Shown in pieces: positions 8,540 through 17,235 of a stretch of 64,000 nt of DNA (its first letter is position 1; each line of letters starts with the position of its first letter). Both the position numbers and the translations under genes were made by a program. The notes under the pieces are model-generated. The model saw nothing but the letters and a program-made list of their open reading frames with translations. It made no database searches and was not told the origin of the DNA. Origin of the DNA: Melioribacter roseus (GTDB taxonomy: Bacteria; Bacteroidota; Ignavibacteria; Ignavibacteriales; Melioribacteraceae); the NCBI GenBank assembly GCA_020722005.1, contig DYLP01000002.1:51660-115659 (forward strand), in the 5' to 3' direction.

Positions 8540-9988
8540 TTATTTATAAACTGAAATAAGAGCTTTTTCCTCCTTAGTTAAAAAGATATAGTAACCAAAT
8601 ACTGTTAAATATATTAAGTAGATGAAAATGTGAGCTAATATCGTCTTTATAAAAAATACAGCAAGCCCAAATAAAATAATTGAAAACAAAAAATAGACAT
8701 TTTGTTTATTTAAATACCATTTCTTGCATATATCATAGCTAAAGAAAAAATATGTTATTAGAATCAGTGAATTAGTTATAAAGCCTGTCCATACAACACC
8801 CAACACGCCATATTTTTGTATGAATATTATATTTATCAGAACACTAATTATTGTTACCAAAATAACTGTGTAAGCCCTTATATGTTGTTTGTTTGAAGTA
8901 GTAAGTAATAAACCCAAAGGTTCTACCATAAATCTTATTACTATTACGAAAACGTAGTACTTTAGCACATCAGCAGAAACATGATATTGACTATTGGCAT
9001 ATACAATATCAATTATATTTTGTGAATTAAAATAAACTAATAAAGCAGCGGGGAAAATAATGATCATTAATAATTTATTTAATAAGCTTGAGTATCTTTC
9101 CCATGTTAATTTATTTTCTTTATTCAGCCTTGACAATGCAGGCAATAAAGCATTATTAATAATTTCTGGGATAATCAGCAAAATAACCAATAATTTAAAG
9201 GCGGCTTGAAATATTCCAACAGATTTTTCGCCTATAATATATGCCAACAATATTGTATCAATATTATAGTACAAATAATTGAATATATAATGCGTTCCAA
9301 ATATACTTACTTTACTTCTGTATTTTTTAAGAACATCAAAATCAAATATGATTCTAATTTTGCTAATAAATTTTAATGATTTTTGGATGGCCAATAACAG
9401 CACAATATATCTAAACGTCACCAAGGAGAGAGCAACATATTTAATATCAAATTTGAAAAAGTTTAGAAGAGCTATAACGATAATTACAAGAAGGTTATAT
9501 ATAAAAGTTATTTTTGTTTCTATTTCTAATTTTTCTAAAGCTCGAAAAAAAGCAAATAAGTAATTTATAAACGATGTAGCGATTAAGTAGAAATTTAAAA
9601 TTAAAAGCAACTGAAAAGCTAAATCACTTAGATTTACAACAAGAGCATATATAAACAGCAATAAGGATGCTAACCCAATAAAAACAAGCTTAATAGTTAT
9701 AAGCTCATTAAAAATAACATTAATACTTTTAATATTTTTTGGTAAATCAGTAGTTAATAGAATATCAAGACCAAAATCTGCAAGATAAAGAAAGATAGTA
9801 ACCACAGTAAAAGCGTATGTAAATTGCCCAAATATTTCCGGTCCGTAATAGCGTGCAATTGTCCAAAAAAGAAAAAAATTGGCAATAACACGAAAGGTTG
9901 TCGTTAAGAAAGAAAAAAAGGAATTTTTCTTTATACTTCTTTCTTTATTTATGTCTAAATTCTGCTTAGTCACACTCTTATATATCAA
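8540..9988 (-). CDS. Wzx-like polysaccharide flippase
   Basis: 482 residues with about 12-14 membrane segments and the MATE/MVF-like N-terminal pattern NFFLFWTIARYYGPEIFGQFTYA (about 37-59) that opens polysaccharide biosynthesis (RfbX/Wzx) proteins. It would flip the undecaprenyl-linked repeat unit across the inner membrane. The frame opens with TTG at 9988, overlapping the stop of the upstream glycosyltransferase (TTGA). There is no good Shine-Dalgarno, and a GTG at 9973 is an alternative, so the start is uncertain by five residues. Very AT-rich, like the Wzy gene that follows. Confidence 0.85.
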   Translation of the reverse strand: MIYKSVTKQNLDINKERSIKKNSFFSFLTTTFRVIANFFLFWTIARYYGPEIFGQFTYAFTVVTIFLYLADFGLDILLTTDLPKNIKSINVIFNELITIKLVFIGLASLLLFIYALVVNLSDLAFQLLLILNFYLIATSFINYLFAFFRALEKLEIETKITFIYNLLVIIVIALLNFFKFDIKYVALSLVTFRYIVLLLAIQKSLKFISKIRIIFDFDVLKKYRSKVSIFGTHYIFNYLYYNIDTILLAYIIGEKSVGIFQAAFKLLVILLIIPEIINNALLPALSRLNKENKLTWERYSSLLNKLLMIIIFPAALLVYFNSQNIIDIVYANSQYHVSADVLKYYVFVIVIRFMVEPLGLLLTTSNKQHIRAYTVILVTIISVLINIIFIQKYGVLGVVWTGFITNSLILITYFFFSYDICKKWYLNKQNVYFLFSIILFGLAVFFIKTILAHIFIYLIYLTVFGYYIFLTKEEKALISVYK

Positions 9989-11061
9989 AATAGAAGTTTA
10001 TAAATTTTCAAATGCTCTTTCGCAATATTTTCATAATTGTACAAAGACAAATCCCCATAATTTAAATTTCTACGTATCTCTTCGTTATTAGCATCAATTG
10101 TATGAAGTACACTTAAAAACGAGTCTTCAATCTTTAGTTTAAAAACTTTCATCTGATTATTGTGCCGTTGGTTTAATTCAATCGAAGTTGGAATATTCGA
10201 TATAATTATTGGAACATTTTGACTCATAGCTTCTATAATCGGCATACCAAACCCTTCATAAATTGAAGGGAAAATAAATCCTCGACTGAATTTGTATAAT
10301 GCCGGTATATCATAATCATCAACATAACCAAGACTTAGTATTCCATTTTCTTTATTGATTAACTTTTCAAATTCGCTTGATCCCCACCATTTATAGCCTC
10401 CCAACACAAGGAGAGTAGTTCTATCGATTATTCTTTCTTTTTTGGCTTTAATAAATGCCTTAAGCAAGAATTCGGTATTTTTTCTTTTCGATAAACTTCC
10501 TAGAAAAAAGTAGTAACTATACGGCTCTAAATTGTACTTCTTCAGTTGTTGCACTGATGGTTTAGCAGTTAAAAATAGATCTCTAATACCATCGTAAGCA
10601 ACATATAACTTTTCTTCCCATCTACTTCCGAACATATTTAATAATTCGTTTCTCACAGAATTAGAAGGCGTAATTACTCCATCAGCTCTCTTTAACGCTT
10701 TTTTTATTGTATGTCTATTATAACTGATATATATAAAAGGAACAGTATCTGGATAAAGAAATACACCTAAATCGTGAATAGTTACAACTTTTTTACACCT
10801 GGAATTAATAAAGGGGACATAGTAATTTTGGAAGTGTATTATGTCAAATCTACGAAATGGATGTAGAGTGTTAATTAATGCATCAATAGCAAATTTTCTC
10901 GAGCCCTTCGGGAAATATTTCATTTTTGAATAATCTGTTATGGAACAATCAGCTATACGAGACAGGTGTTTATATAATAGTAATGCATGATAACCTATAC
11001 CGGTAGGATACCTGTAGGTCGACATTCCTTCGTCAATGAGTATTCTCAGTTTATGCGACAT
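9985..11061 (-). CDS. Glycosyltransferase family 4 (GT-B)
   Basis: 358 residues. The N-terminus (ILIDEGMSTYRYPTGIGYHA) has the Gly-rich acceptor loop of GT4 enzymes; the C-terminal half carries FFLGSLSKRKNTEFLLKAF near 190 and PSIYEGFGMPIIEAMSQ near 270, with the E-x7-E donor motif. It is expected to add one sugar of the repeat unit on the cytoplasmic face. It follows the Wzz-like gene by 22 bp and overlaps the flippase start by 4 bp, so it belongs to the same transcript. Specific sugar unknown. Confidence 0.85.
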   Translation of the reverse strand: MSHKLRILIDEGMSTYRYPTGIGYHALLLYKHLSRIADCSITDYSKMKYFPKGSRKFAIDALINTLHPFRRFDIIHFQNYYVPFINSRCKKVVTIHDLGVFLYPDTVPFIYISYNRHTIKKALKRADGVITPSNSVRNELLNMFGSRWEEKLYVAYDGIRDLFLTAKPSVQQLKKYNLEPYSYYFFLGSLSKRKNTEFLLKAFIKAKKERIIDRTTLLVLGGYKWWGSSEFEKLINKENGILSLGYVDDYDIPALYKFSRGFIFPSIYEGFGMPIIEAMSQNVPIIISNIPTSIELNQRHNNQMKVFKLKIEDSFLSVLHTIDANNEEIRRNLNYGDLSLYNYENIAKEHLKIYKLLF

Positions 11062-11083
11062 TCAAGTTGTTATACTGGGTTTA

Positions 11084-12316
11084 TTAATTTTGTTTCCTTT
11101 TAATCTTTAACCAGCTCGTTAATTCATCATACTTATGGGGATTTATAGATTTAATCTTATACAATAACTCGAGGAAAAATATAATAAAGATGCCGAGGAT
11201 TACTGAGACAACAAAACTTACTGCTGCATAAATACTGCCCTTCGGTTTTGCTTTCCTGTCTGCAGGTCCGGCTTTATCGAGCATAAGAACACTTGGAGTA
11301 TTGCGTACTTCTTCCACTTTTGCCTGTTCATATAAAGGCTGAATAAACTCTAATATTTTATACTGGATTTCCAGATTTCTGTAAATTTTCAAATATTGAT
11401 TTCCCATTTCAGGGGCTTCCTTGAATGGGATTAATAATTTTACCTCTTTCTGAGAAGCATCCTTACCGGCGTTGAGCAAGTCAATCTTATTTTTAAGTTC
11501 ATTTAATTCTATTTGAGTAGTATGAGTAAGAGGATGGTCTTTCCCATACATCTGTTTTACGACATTATATTCCATTTCTTTACGATACATATCAAGATAA
11601 ATGTCAGACATCGATTTAACCGTAGCCTCAAGCTGTTCCGGTACGGCGATTACTCCGTATTTTTCCTGAAATTTTTGCATTTCTGTTTCCAGGTTTTTAA
11701 TATCTTCCAGGTTTTGCAAATATCTTTTTTCAATAAATTCCCTATTTGCTTTGGCGCTTGTAACGCTTAACTGCGTATTGATTTCATTTAGTTTATCTAC
11801 CATATAATTCGCTATATCGGCGGCTTTTTGCGGATCCTTGTCATACACTGTAATTGTCAGATTACCTTCTTCCTGAATTTCCAGGTCGAGATTTGATTGC
11901 CATTTTTTTACAACCTTTTCGTAGTAATCGTCTTCCATATTATATTCTTCGCGTAGTTTAAATCTTTTGATAATATCGTCAGTCAAAGTAGCGCTTCTAA
12001 GAATTGCAATGTACCGATCGGTTTCAGTGCTCCCTCCAGTCAAAGCAGCTAATCCTTTGCTGGCGGAAAATCCTTTTGCCAAACTCGATAATCCTGACAA
12101 AGTAGATAACAGGTCGTTTCTTTCAGCAGCCAATACAGATGCGGTCGACTTGTACCATTTGGGCGATAGCAATGCATAAGCTGTTGCACTTACAGTTATC
12201 ATAAAAACAAACCAGAATAAAAATTTCCTGTACTTGACCAGTACCGTTAAAAATTCTATAAACGTTGTACCCACTAATTCTGTTTGCTGTTCGGATGATC
12301 GACTTATTTGATTCAT
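11084..12316 (-). CDS. Wzz/GumC-like chain-length determinant, no kinase domain
   Basis: 410 residues. A cytoplasmic N-terminus with a membrane helix (about 33-55) is followed by a Wzz domain whose periplasmic region contains long coiled-coil helices (about 170-290), and a second membrane helix near 370-392 preceded by a Pro-rich patch (AGPADRKAKPKGS), the standard polysaccharide co-polymerase signature. The protein ends about 18 residues after that helix: there is no Walker A and no Tyr-rich tail, so the cytoplasmic tyrosine kinase of Wzc is absent. It would set chain length and link the polymerase to the Wza-like exporter encoded 14 bp upstream. ATG at 12316. Confidence 0.85.
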   Translation of the reverse strand: MNQISRSSEQQTELVGTTFIEFLTVLVKYRKFLFWFVFMITVSATAYALLSPKWYKSTASVLAAERNDLLSTLSGLSSLAKGFSASKGLAALTGGSTETDRYIAILRSATLTDDIIKRFKLREEYNMEDDYYEKVVKKWQSNLDLEIQEEGNLTITVYDKDPQKAADIANYMVDKLNEINTQLSVTSAKANREFIEKRYLQNLEDIKNLETEMQKFQEKYGVIAVPEQLEATVKSMSDIYLDMYRKEMEYNVVKQMYGKDHPLTHTTQIELNELKNKIDLLNAGKDASQKEVKLLIPFKEAPEMGNQYLKIYRNLEIQYKILEFIQPLYEQAKVEEVRNTPSVLMLDKAGPADRKAKPKGSIYAAVSFVVSVILGIFIIFFLELLYKIKSINPHKYDELTSWLKIKRKQN

Positions 12317-12330
12317 AATTTTTCCGTTAT

Positions 12331-13791
12331 TTATTTTACCCGTAAAATCAATATAACAATTGTAGCAATGCTGCCAATTAAACCCAGCACATTGCCGGTT
12401 CTCTCTACATAAAACCAGGTAGTACGTGGAATGTCTTTCGGCACGTAGATATAATCACCCGGTTCAATTTTGAGCTTGTCGATTTCTTTTGTTATCCAAT
12501 TTTTTCCCCTGCCTTTAATAACTACTACATCGTCTTCATCTTTTGCAGTTTCGGCAAAACCGCCCGCTTTTTCGATGTAATATTTATAGTTCATATCGGG
12601 TACATACTTAAAATAACCTGCTCTGGCAACCTGCCCGAATACATAAACGTATTCGAATTTCGAAGGTATCAGAATTACATCGCCATCTTTTATTAAAAAT
12701 TTTCCTTCGTCGGAGTCCTGCTCATTAATCTTTGTAAAATCTAACAGCGATTCACTTTCTAAAACTCGTAGCTGATTATCTATATTGAAGAAAAGAGTAT
12801 CTTCTTCAGTTATATTCGCAAGACGCATCATCTCCAGTAATTTTTTCTTTTGCTCAAGTTGTAATCGTGTTTCGGGCTGGAGTAAATTATCACTTCTTTC
12901 AATAAAATCTCTGGATAGTCGATTTTTCCTCAAAATACTTTCCGGAACATTATTTCGAAGTATTTCAGCTCTATATAAATCTGCACTGGCAGTAAAACCT
13001 CCAGCTCGTTTAATAACTTCATTGAGAGGCAAACCTTCGGCAATTAAATAAATATATCCCGGTTTCTTTACTTCTCCCAATACCAGAGCTTTATAATCAT
13101 GACGTTTATTTTCATCGAACAAAATTCTAATTCGATCTCCCCGATTGAGTTCAATATTTTCGGAAATATCGGTTTGAATAATTTCCTCTTTCAATCCATC
13201 CGCAGAAAGTCGATAAATTTCAGCTTTGTTGACATTTTCGTATGATTTATTTATTCCACCGGCAAACAAAATTGCATCCGATAATCGATCACCCTCTACA
13301 TATTGAAACTTAGTCGGTTTGTTTACAGCTCCAGAAATGTCAATAAAATCTTTTTCTTCGTCATAATCGGGGAAAATAATAACATCGTCGTTTTTAAGAT
13401 AGGGATTGTATTTAAAGTCCCCGGTCAATCTAAATTTCAACAAATCAATATTCATTTCACTCCCGTCTGCCCTCATTAATTTAATTCCCCGCAAAGGATA
13501 GCTCTCCAATTGTTTCCTTACGACATTAATTGTTTCAAGCTGTGTAAGCGAAGCTAGTGCCTCTCGTTGCGATTCTATAAAAAGATTCGTAATAAAATGA
13601 TCGAGCCTTTGTACCGAAAAAGCGGTAAAAGAACCGTTTACAATAAAATTACCACCAACGGTAACTGTTATTGGCTGTGTCAATAAGTTTAACCTGTCAT
13701 TTTGGTTCTTATTATTATCGCTTTGCTGAGCAGATATTAGTGATGATAATAGAAATAATTGAAGGACGAGATATCTTATGTTTATTCTCAT
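12331..13791 (-). CDS. Wza-like polysaccharide export protein with SLBB repeats
   Basis: 486 residues with an N-terminal signal peptide (about 1-21, ending ISAQ). Several SLBB (beta-grasp) units follow: one around VDISGAVNKPTKFQYVEGD near 150, a second near KALVLGEVKKPGYIYL (about 235), and a third near VYVFGQVARAGYFKY (about 390). A C-terminal membrane segment (VLGLIGSIATIVILILRV) closes the protein. This is the outer-membrane/periplasmic exporter for the polysaccharide. No lipobox cysteine is seen, so anchoring differs from E. coli Wza. It is followed at 14 bp by the Wzz-like gene, its usual partner. Confidence 0.87.
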   Translation of the reverse strand: MRINIRYLVLQLFLLSSLISAQQSDNNKNQNDRLNLLTQPITVTVGGNFIVNGSFTAFSVQRLDHFITNLFIESQREALASLTQLETINVVRKQLESYPLRGIKLMRADGSEMNIDLLKFRLTGDFKYNPYLKNDDVIIFPDYDEEKDFIDISGAVNKPTKFQYVEGDRLSDAILFAGGINKSYENVNKAEIYRLSADGLKEEIIQTDISENIELNRGDRIRILFDENKRHDYKALVLGEVKKPGYIYLIAEGLPLNEVIKRAGGFTASADLYRAEILRNNVPESILRKNRLSRDFIERSDNLLQPETRLQLEQKKKLLEMMRLANITEEDTLFFNIDNQLRVLESESLLDFTKINEQDSDEGKFLIKDGDVILIPSKFEYVYVFGQVARAGYFKYVPDMNYKYYIEKAGGFAETAKDEDDVVVIKGRGKNWITKEIDKLKIEPGDYIYVPKDIPRTTWFYVERTGNVLGLIGSIATIVILILRVK

Positions 13792-13879
13792 TTTCCAATG
13801 CCGATTAATTTAATAATATTTTCTGGATATTGAACCAAAAAATAGAACTTTTACACAACCCAAACAAATATTTCTCAAC

Positions 13880-15079
13880 CTAATATTCTCTTAGTATTTT
13901 TTCGTATGTGTTTATCAACTTTTCATAATAGAGAGTTCGATTAAATTTATTTTTTGCCGTTTGAAGTGCACCATTACACATATCGAGATACTTTTCTTCA
14001 TCGAGATTGTAAGCTCCTATAATTGATGCGATCAGTGAATCGGCATCATTTGCCCGATAAAGAAAACCGTTTTTTCCATTTTCAACAATTTCAGGAATTC
14101 CACCCAAAGCAGGCGCAATTACTGGTCTACCAGCCGCAAAAGCTTCGATAACAGCATACGGATTATTTTCGTAAATCCTCGACGATATTACTACAAAATA
14201 TGATTGTTTTATTACCTCTTTAATTTGCTTTCTCGAAAGATTACCTAAAAATGTTATATTCTTGCTGGATGTAGAACTTAATTTAGAAAGAAGTTTGCCT
14301 TCACCTGCTATGATTAATCTAAAAGATTTCAATTGCCCAAATGCGTCTACCAAAAAGTCAACTCCTTTGTTATATTCAATTCTTCCGATAAATAAAAAAT
14401 CCTTCCTCAAAGCCTTTACAATCCTGTCTTCAATTTCATCAGTAAAATTGTAGAGTACTTCCGATTTATCTTCTAAATCGGGAAATACATTGAGAAATTT
14501 GTTTCTCGTAAAATTGCTCACAAAAATAAAGTAGTCGAAATACCTTCTGAAATTAAGAAACAGGTCACGGAAATAACTGTCGATTGCCAGTAAAATACTT
14601 CTTTTCAAACCTTCATTCGAGCAATTGTTCAAAATGCAATGGTAATATTTTCCTCCGGCGCATTTTTCACATATGCCGTTCTTTCTGTTATAGAATTCCC
14701 AGACGGGACACAAATATTTGAAACCATGTATCGTAGCGACAATCGGAATTTTGTTTCTTTTCAATACGGGCAAAATTGAAAAAGTTAGTCCGCCGTTGAT
14801 ATTATGAATGTGGGCGATATCTGACTTGAATTTGTCAATAAGTTTTTGAAGCGCAGATGCCGAATTAAACGAATAGAAAGAATCTAACGTTCTGAGTAAT
14901 TTACTCTCATGACGAGACGGAAAGTATTGTAAAAATTCAGAACTGTAATTAGCTATCGATTTCAAACTAAATGGAATTGCGGTATGCCCTTTTTCATTGA
15001 GTAATTTTTCTGTTGATAAAAAGAGAGTTTCGACTCCTCCACAATAGTAATAATTTTTATTGCAGAGTAAAATTCTCAT
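13880..15079 (-). CDS. Glycosyltransferase family 4 (GT-B)
   Basis: 399 residues. The start MRILLCNKNYYYCGGVETLF is typical of GT4 enzymes with an N-terminal Gly-Gly-Val-Glu acceptor loop. A Cys cluster (CEKCAGGKYYHC, about 137-148) is found in a subgroup of GT4 proteins from polysaccharide loci. The donor domain shows FLFIGRIEYNKGVDFLVDAF near 230 and ENNPYAVIEAFAAGRPV near 302-318. It would add a sugar to the lipid-linked glycan. It lies 15 bp after rfbB, and the 88 bp that follow before the exporter gene have no recognisable terminator, so it is probably in the same operon. Confidence 0.85.
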   Translation of the reverse strand: MRILLCNKNYYYCGGVETLFLSTEKLLNEKGHTAIPFSLKSIANYSSEFLQYFPSRHESKLLRTLDSFYSFNSASALQKLIDKFKSDIAHIHNINGGLTFSILPVLKRNKIPIVATIHGFKYLCPVWEFYNRKNGICEKCAGGKYYHCILNNCSNEGLKRSILLAIDSYFRDLFLNFRRYFDYFIFVSNFTRNKFLNVFPDLEDKSEVLYNFTDEIEDRIVKALRKDFLFIGRIEYNKGVDFLVDAFGQLKSFRLIIAGEGKLLSKLSSTSSKNITFLGNLSRKQIKEVIKQSYFVVISSRIYENNPYAVIEAFAAGRPVIAPALGGIPEIVENGKNGFLYRANDADSLIASIIGAYNLDEEKYLDMCNGALQTAKNKFNRTLYYEKLINTYEKILREY

Positions 15080-15094
15080 TTTTAAAAAAGATGG

Positions 15095-16114
15095 TTAGTC
15101 GAGACCGTACTGAGTTTTATAATATTCTTTGTATTCACCCGAAATCACCCTTTCCCACCAACTTTTATTTTTAATGTACCATTCAATTGTGTTATCCAGT
15201 GCGGTTTCGAAATCGAGTTTAGGTTTCCAGCCAAGTTCACTCTGGATTTTTGAAGAATCGATAGCATAACGGCGATCGTGTCCCGGTCTGTCTTTTACAT
15301 ATTCGATAAGCTCTTCTGATTTATTTAACTTTTTTAATATCAGTTTTACGATTTCGATATTCTTCATCTCCCTGCTTGCACCAATATTATATACTTCTCC
15401 TGCTCGTCCCTTTTCAAATACCATTTCGATAGCTCTATTGTGGTCAAACACATGGATCCAGTCTCTAACATTCAAACCGTCGCCATAAATCGGAAGTTTT
15501 TTATCATGAAGTGCGTTGATAATCATCAAAGGTATCAACTTTTCCGGGAATTGGTAAGGTCCGTAATTGTTAGAACATCTCGTGATTACTACCGGAAGTC
15601 CGTAAGTATGATGAAATGCAAGCGCCATCATGTCTGCAGAGGCTTTGCTCGACGAATATGGACTATTAGGTGACAATGGAGTCGATTCGGTAAACAATCC
15701 TTCGGTTCCCAAGCTGCCGTAAACTTCGTCTGTCGATACCTGCAAAAATTTTTCTACTCCGTATCGTCGCGCTGCCTCCAGCAATACATTTGTGCCTATT
15801 ACATTCGTTCTGTAAAAAACTTCCGAACCAAGTATGCTTCTGTCGACGTGTGACTCCGCCGCAAAATTGATAACATACTTGATATTGTATTTGGTAAACA
15901 GATAATCGACCAGTTCCCTGTTTGTAATGTCGCCTTTAACAAAAGCATAATTATTGTAGTCCTCGACCTGTTTTAGATTTTCCAGATTGCCGGCATAAGT
16001 CAATTTATCGAGGTTCACAACAAACCAATCATCATGTTCCGGCAACAGATTGTTAATAAAATTGCTTCCGATAAATCCGGCACCACCAGTTACAAGAATA
16101 GATTTAAAGCTCAT
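15095..16114 (-). CDS. rfbB: dTDP-glucose 4,6-dehydratase
   Basis: 339 residues, the standard length of RfbB/RmlB, an extended short-chain dehydrogenase that converts dTDP-glucose to dTDP-4-keto-6-deoxyglucose in the cytoplasm, the entry to dTDP-rhamnose and other deoxysugars. Visible are the NAD-binding GGAGFIGSN at 10-18, AESHVDRS near 84, the catalytic Thr in STDEVYG near 127, the YxxxK pair in SPYSSSKASAD near 152, and the RCSNNYGPYQ signature near 180. rfbA, rfbC and rfbD are not in the window, so they must be elsewhere. It starts 11 bp after the outer-membrane protein gene and is followed by a glycosyltransferase. Confidence 0.95.
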   Translation of the reverse strand: MSFKSILVTGGAGFIGSNFINNLLPEHDDWFVVNLDKLTYAGNLENLKQVEDYNNYAFVKGDITNRELVDYLFTKYNIKYVINFAAESHVDRSILGSEVFYRTNVIGTNVLLEAARRYGVEKFLQVSTDEVYGSLGTEGLFTESTPLSPNSPYSSSKASADMMALAFHHTYGLPVVITRCSNNYGPYQFPEKLIPLMIINALHDKKLPIYGDGLNVRDWIHVFDHNRAIEMVFEKGRAGEVYNIGASREMKNIEIVKLILKKLNKSEELIEYVKDRPGHDRRYAIDSSKIQSELGWKPKLDFETALDNTIEWYIKNKSWWERVISGEYKEYYKTQYGLD

Positions 16115-16125
16115 ATTTTACCCTC

Positions 16126-16848
16126 TCAATAAGAAAAGAAGCCGAGATAAATTCCCGTTTGAATAAAAAATGTATTTGAATTTAAGTCCGAAGGCACGCC
16201 TTCGATATTTTTATGGTTGTTAATTTCCCAATCGCCTCCAAAACCGAAACTATAGCCCGCTCCCAATCTGAAAGCAATAAATCGATTAAGGGGAATATCA
16301 AAATTTACCGTGGGTGCAATCAGATAAGAAGTTTTTGTCAACTTATCGCTTACTTCCTGAGTTTTATTGTTTACCTTTTGCCATAAATTTTCCCAGTTAT
16401 AGTTCATGCTCGATTGATAGATTTCAATTTCGGTTGAAGTCATACCAATAATACCTCCAACAGAAATTGCAACACGATGCAAAGACGGGAACGTGTACTC
16501 GATGGTTAAGCCCCCCATTCCATAGCCGTATTTTACTTCCTTGTCGAACTCGCCTACTTTGCCTGATGTATTCATTGAACCACTCAGACCGATACCACCT
16601 ATTCTTAGATTTTCAACAAACATTATGTAGGCATAGCCGCTACCGCCCCATGCAATCATTCCGCTTTTGGACAATTCGTTCAATCCGACATTTTTTATTT
16701 GTTCGTTCACAGGATCGACATTGGGAAATAAATATACGGGATTGATACCGCCGGCTAATCCGAAGCGTGCAACCCATCCGACTTCGGCATTCTCCTGTGC
16801 AAATATTAAGGAGAACGACATGATCATTAATACAAGTAGTCTTTTCAT
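16126..16848 (-). CDS. Predicted outer-membrane beta-barrel protein, function unknown
   Basis: 240 residues with a clear signal peptide (MKRLLVLMIMSFSLIFAQ). The rest has alternating polar/hydrophobic strands, many Gly and aromatic residues, and a C-terminus ending in strand-like GIYLGFFSY with a terminal aromatic, as expected of an outer-membrane barrel. I do not recognise a named family. It is the first gene of the run leading into rfbB (11 bp gap), so it may be co-transcribed with the polysaccharide locus, but this alone does not show that it takes part in export. No close sequence motif for lipid A modification enzymes is seen. Confidence 0.7.
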   Translation of the reverse strand: MKRLLVLMIMSFSLIFAQENAEVGWVARFGLAGGINPVYLFPNVDPVNEQIKNVGLNELSKSGMIAWGGSGYAYIMFVENLRIGGIGLSGSMNTSGKVGEFDKEVKYGYGMGGLTIEYTFPSLHRVAISVGGIIGMTSTEIEIYQSSMNYNWENLWQKVNNKTQEVSDKLTKTSYLIAPTVNFDIPLNRFIAFRLGAGYSFGFGGDWEINNHKNIEGVPSDLNSNTFFIQTGIYLGFFSY

Positions 16849-17165
16849 ATTATTCTTTCTTAATTCTTTTTGTCAAAATAAGAAATTATCGGATAAACTT
16901 AAAAGCGGCGTGCTACTATTCTTTTCAAATCAGCTCGGCGAATAATTCAACTTAATATTTCAAATATGAAGAGTTTTTTTCTTAACTGAGGAATATAGAA
17001 TAACAAGTATGCTTCTGCAGGTACGACAGGTGGAACACTTAAGAAATAATTCTATCTCATTGCAGAATTACGGATTGATAAAGAGTTTTATACGTGCTAA
17101 TGGTTCATTAATTATATCGGTTCTGAAGGTATAATTTTGCACTTACGGTATATCAATATTAAAGA
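16849..17165. other. Intergenic region between ftsZ terminator and outer-membrane protein gene
   Basis: About 320 bases without a convincing gene on either strand. It should contain the promoter of the outer-membrane-protein/polysaccharide operon (minus strand); a TTGACA lies near 16875 but only about 20 bases from the start codon, too close for a normal -35. A short imperfect inverted repeat (AATTCT...AGAATT, about 17047-17068) is visible. Nothing else is recognised. Confidence 0.4.
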
Positions 17166-17227
17166 GGGCCGGATTAATTTTATTAGATTCCTCTCGTCAC
17201 CACAACAAGGATAATCAAATCCGGCCC
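17166..17227 (-). terminator. Long-stem hairpin after ftsZ displaying an anti-Shine-Dalgarno sequence
   Basis: Read on the minus strand, 9 bases after the ftsZ stop, a perfect 10-bp stem (GGGCCGGATT/AATCCGGCCC, arms 17218-17227 and 17166-17175) encloses a 42-base loop. It is followed by TCTTTAATATT, a weak U tract, so terminator activity is plausible but not certain. The loop contains TCCTTGTTGTGGT (17199-17211), the exact complement of the ftsZ ribosome-binding region at 18550-18562. This is also the natural end of the dcw operon. Confidence 0.65.
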
Positions 17228-17235
17228 GGTATATT

